Shown here piece after piece: positions 6,090-8,220 of a DNA stretch of 8,220 nt. The notes below the pieces were generated by a model. It saw only the letters and a list, made by a program, of their open reading frames with translations. It made no database searches and was not told where the DNA came from. How positions within the stretch are numbered: position 1 is the first letter of the stretch; the number at the start of each line of letters is the position of its first letter. Source of the DNA: an uncultured Clostridia bacterium (GTDB taxonomy: Bacteria > Bacillota > Clostridia > Christensenellales > Borkfalkiaceae); NCBI GenBank assembly GCA_937915565.1, contig CALDMH010000131.1, positions 1 through 8,220 on the forward strand, given 5' to 3'. Both the position numbers and the translations under genes were made by a program.

Positions 6090-6629
6090 ATGAAGGCATC
6101 GAAACTCATTGCGCTGTCGGCGATAGCCACGGCGTTCTCGTTGATATTTATGACGCTCGGCGCGATTATTCCCGCGCTCGATTATTCGGGAATATTTATG
6201 GCGAGCCTTTGCGTTATGCTCCCGCTTGCCAAAAAGAGCGCGAAGGCGGGGCTTTTAACTTATGCGGCAACGCTGCTTTTATCCTGCCTGCTCGTGGGTG
6301 CAACCACGGGAAGATGGGAGATAATCGTGATTTACGGCTTATTTTTCGGGCTTCACCCCACCGTTAATTACTTTTTCAAAACGAAAAACATAAACAACAT
6401 TCTCGCTCTTGCGATAAAGACGGTGTGGTTTGTCGGCACGCTTATTCTTATATACAACGTCTTTACCGATTTTTTGTTCGACGCAAGTTTTTTGCAAAAG
6501 GAATGGGTTAAAAAATATATTTATCTTATTCTCGTCGTCGGCGGAGCAGCCGTATTTATCGTTTACGATTTCCTTATCGTAAGGTTTCAGCGTTTTACGG
6601 ACGCGATAGTTGCAAGAATGAATTTGTAA
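6090..6629 (+). CDS. Six-helix integral membrane protein, function unknown
   Basis: A 179-residue hydrophobic protein with about six membrane segments (roughly 7-29, 33-49, 53-71, 77-96, 102-125, 143-166). It starts MKASKLIALSAIATAFSLIF, a style seen in small membrane proteins that resemble the substrate-binding (S) subunits of ECF transporters, but no specific S-component motif is evident and no ECF ATPase is nearby. It lies 13 bp after the J-like gene, so it is very likely in the same operon. The ribosome binding site is weak (GAAAAGCGTGA). Candidate roles are an ECF-type S component or a membrane partner of the two upstream proteins; neither is shown by the sequence. Confidence 0.8.
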   Translation: MKASKLIALSAIATAFSLIFMTLGAIIPALDYSGIFMASLCVMLPLAKKSAKAGLLTYAATLLLSCLLVGATTGRWEIIVIYGLFFGLHPTVNYFFKTKNINNILALAIKTVWFVGTLILIYNVFTDFLFDASFLQKEWVKKYIYLILVVGGAAVFIVYDFLIVRFQRFTDAIVARMNL

Positions 6630-6671
6630 AACGCAAACGACCACGTTTAAAAGGGGATTACTACGGACAAA

Positions 6672-8078
6672 ATGGAAAAAAACGAAGAGTACGTCGGCAT
6701 TGTCGAAAGGATAGGCTCGGGCGGCGAGGGGATTATAAAAAACGGCGATTACACCGTGTTCGTGCCTTACGCGCTCCCGACCGAAAAGATAAAATATAGA
6801 GTATTAAAAGTAAAAAAGAATATCGTTTTCGCTAAAAAGGTTGAACTTTACGTCCCTGCGGAGGACAGAGTGAGGCCGAAATGCCCCGTTTACGAAAAGT
6901 GCGGCGGGTGTCAGCTTCAACATCTGAAATATAAGCTTCAACTTCAACTCAAAAGAAAAACGGTTAAGGATTGCCTTTCCAAAATAGCTTTTATCGACGA
7001 AAAAGTTTTGTCAACCGTTCCGAGCGAACTCGAATACGAATACAGAAACAAACTTCAACTTCCCGTGAGAACGGAAAAATACGGGGTAGCGATAGGCTTT
7101 TTCGCTCAAAACAGCCATAGAATAGTTCCCGTAAACGATTGTCCCATTCAGCCGTCCTGGTGTAAAAAAATCATCAAGGCAACGCGCCGCTACGTTTCGG
7201 AATGCGACGTCACCGCTTATAGCGAGGAGAGTAAGGCGGGGCTTTTGAAGCACGTCGTGGTGAGAGACGTCGAAGGCAAACTTCTTATAACGCTGGTGAT
7301 AAACGGCAACGAATTGCCGAAAAAGGATGAACTTATCGCGATTTTATCGTCGGAGTTCAAAAATTTCAGTTTGTTCGTAAACGTCAACAAAGACGATACG
7401 AACGTTATTTTCGGCGAAAAGTTCAAATGCGTTTACGGCGCGGAAAAAATCACGTCCTCGGATATGGGCGTTAAGTTTGAAATAGGTCCGGAGTCCTTTA
7501 TGCAGGTAAACGACCTTGTGAGAAGGAAAATTTATCACGACGCGGTTAAAGCCGCCGCGCTCACGCCGGAAACCACGGTAATAGACGCTTATAGCGGAGC
7601 GGGACTTTTAACGGCGATTTTTGCCGGCCGCGCAAAGAAAGCAATCGGAATAGAAATCGTAAAAGAAGCCGTCGGGTGCGCGAACGACTTAAAGCGTTTA
7701 AACGGGCTCGAAGGGAGAATGGAAAATGTTTGCGCCCCGTGCGAAGTTGCGTTGCCGCGGATTATGCAAACGGAAAAAGTGAGCGGCGCGAATTGCGTTC
7801 TCGTTCTCGACCCGCCTCGTCAGGGAGTGGACGAGAAGCTTATCGAGGCGATAAAAAGCGCGCTTCCGGACAGAATAATTTATATATCTTGTTCGCCGCA
7901 GACCTTATCGAGAGATTTGGGGCTTTTAACGGACACGCTCAAACGCGAAGGGCAGGAGTTGAAAAGGAACGAAACGCCGAAGCCGTTATACGCAGTCGAA
8001 TCGATTCGTCCTTACGATATGTTCGCCCAGACGAAGCACGTCGAAACCATTGCGGTTCTGGCGAGAAAAGAGAAGTAA
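6672..8078 (+). CDS. rlmD: 23S rRNA (uracil-C5)-methyltransferase, RlmD/RlmCD type
   Basis: A 468-residue TrmA/RlmD-family enzyme that methylates C5 of uridine in 23S rRNA with S-adenosylmethionine. Domains: N-terminal TRAM RNA-binding domain (about 5-62, GIVERIGSGGEGI); a 4Fe-4S site at Cys71, Cys77, Cys80 and Cys157 (CX5CX2C...C); a central RNA-binding part; and the methyltransferase domain with FMQVN (Gln278), DAYSGAGLL (305-312) and DPPRQG (380-385). Catalytic Cys407 lies in ISCSPQT and general base Glu458 in HVETIAVL. All catalytic and cluster residues are present and the length is normal. In Bacillota such enzymes may modify both U747 and U1939 (RlmCD), so the exact target is open. It follows the membrane-protein gene by 42 bp with no terminator between, so it may be read through; its own ribosome binding site is poor (AAGGGG is 16 bases away). 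Confidence 0.93.
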   Translation: MEKNEEYVGIVERIGSGGEGIIKNGDYTVFVPYALPTEKIKYRVLKVKKNIVFAKKVELYVPAEDRVRPKCPVYEKCGGCQLQHLKYKLQLQLKRKTVKDCLSKIAFIDEKVLSTVPSELEYEYRNKLQLPVRTEKYGVAIGFFAQNSHRIVPVNDCPIQPSWCKKIIKATRRYVSECDVTAYSEESKAGLLKHVVVRDVEGKLLITLVINGNELPKKDELIAILSSEFKNFSLFVNVNKDDTNVIFGEKFKCVYGAEKITSSDMGVKFEIGPESFMQVNDLVRRKIYHDAVKAAALTPETTVIDAYSGAGLLTAIFAGRAKKAIGIEIVKEAVGCANDLKRLNGLEGRMENVCAPCEVALPRIMQTEKVSGANCVLVLDPPRQGVDEKLIEAIKSALPDRIIYISCSPQTLSRDLGLLTDTLKREGQELKRNETPKPLYAVESIRPYDMFAQTKHVETIAVLARKEK

Positions 8079-8102
8079 ATTTATAGTTTTTTCGATGTTT
8101 TT

Positions 8103-8145
8103 GGCGCACCCGATATTTGTTTGAACAAATTTTTATCGGGGCGTC
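8103..8145 (+). terminator. Strong hairpin after the methyltransferase gene, possible terminator
   Basis: CCCGATA (8109-8115) pairs with TATCGGG (8134-8140), extended outside by GGCGC/GCGTC pairs around one bulged A, with a nested ATTTGTT/AACAAAT (8115-8121/8124-8130) inside. No T tract follows, so it is not a classical Rho-independent terminator. It may stop or slow read-through, protect the mRNA end, or act as a regulatory dyad for the promoter just downstream. Confidence 0.5.
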
Positions 8146-8152
8146 ATATTCG

Positions 8153-8181
8153 TTGACATCGAAAATCGATAGTGATACAAT
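8153..8181 (+). promoter_or_regulatory. Consensus extended -10 promoter for a gene beyond the window
   Basis: TTGACA (8153-8158), a 17-bp spacer, then TACAAT (8176-8181) preceded by TGA, an extended -10. Start expected near 8188. The spacer holds ATCGA-AAA-TCGAT-like symmetry, and ACATCGAAAA (8156-8165) is the exact inverse of TTTTCGATGT at 8089-8098, so a dyad overlaps the -35. Confidence 0.85.
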
Positions 8182-8186
8182 TAAGA

Positions 8187-8220
8187 CAACTTAAAAGCAG
8201 AGTAGTACGGAAAGCGTTAA
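8187..8220 (+). promoter_or_regulatory. Probable 5' start of a T-box leader (truncated by window)
   Basis: Right after the promoter the transcript would read AAAAGCAGAGTAGTACGG and AAAGCGTTAA. An AGAGTAGTA-type segment close to the 5' end is typical of the base of Stem I in T-box leaders of Bacillota. The specifier loop, the T-box sequence itself and the terminator would lie outside the window, so the amino acid sensed is unknown. Confidence 0.45.

Noticed and set aside
5552..6130. 192-codon open frame on the minus strand over the J-like gene
   Set aside because: It lies antisense to a supported gene, has an Ala/Phe-rich composition typical of reverse-frame translation and shows no motif.
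6630..6671. Terminator between the membrane-protein gene and rlmD
   Set aside because: AAACG/CGTTT is only a five-base stem with a 10-base loop and no T tract.

Overview
The window looks like a chromosomal stretch from a Clostridia-type Bacillota (Firmicutes), probably an uncultured anaerobe. The evidence is the protein families: an anaerobe-type L-fucose isomerase, a DUF5685 protein beside a degenerate J-domain protein, an Fe-S RlmD/RlmCD-like methyltransferase, and a probable T-box leader. Base composition is mixed, with GC-rich genes and AT-rich promoters. Species cannot be named from this sequence.

Layout: (1) 1-227 (+) is the C-terminal end of an L-fucose isomerase, closed by a perfect 15-bp hairpin terminator (263-300). 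(2) 496-2186 (+) is a two-gene unit: a 53-residue unknown protein whose stop overlaps the GTG start of a 510-residue large serine recombinase. No cargo genes lie beside it, so it is a lone recombinase placed between housekeeping genes. (3) 2206-3180 (-) is aspartate-semialdehyde dehydrogenase (asd), convergent with the recombinase. (4) 3397-4281 (-) is a RimK-type ATP-grasp ligase with its own terminator and a promoter so close to the ATG that the mRNA is probably leaderless. (5) 4282-4590 is a divergent control region. It carries a 48-bp direct repeat, several dyads and a textbook promoter firing to the right. (6) 4591-6629 (+) is a tight cluster of DUF5685 protein, J-like/TPR protein with a Cys-rich tail, and a six-helix membrane protein; (7) 6672-8078 (+) is an RlmD/TrmA-family rRNA uracil methyltransferase 42 bp downstream. 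(8) 8079-8220 holds a strong nested hairpin, a consensus promoter and what looks like the first bases of a T-box leader for a gene beyond the window.

How the parts relate: fucose isomerase, asd and the methyltransferase are ordinary metabolic or translation genes. The least explained parts are the DUF5685/J-like/membrane cluster, which travels together and has no settled function, and the dyad array that lies between it and the ATP-grasp gene. The recombinase is intact in its catalytic residues. A 15-bp sequence just after its stop recurs inverted on the far side of asd, inside the loop of a terminator.
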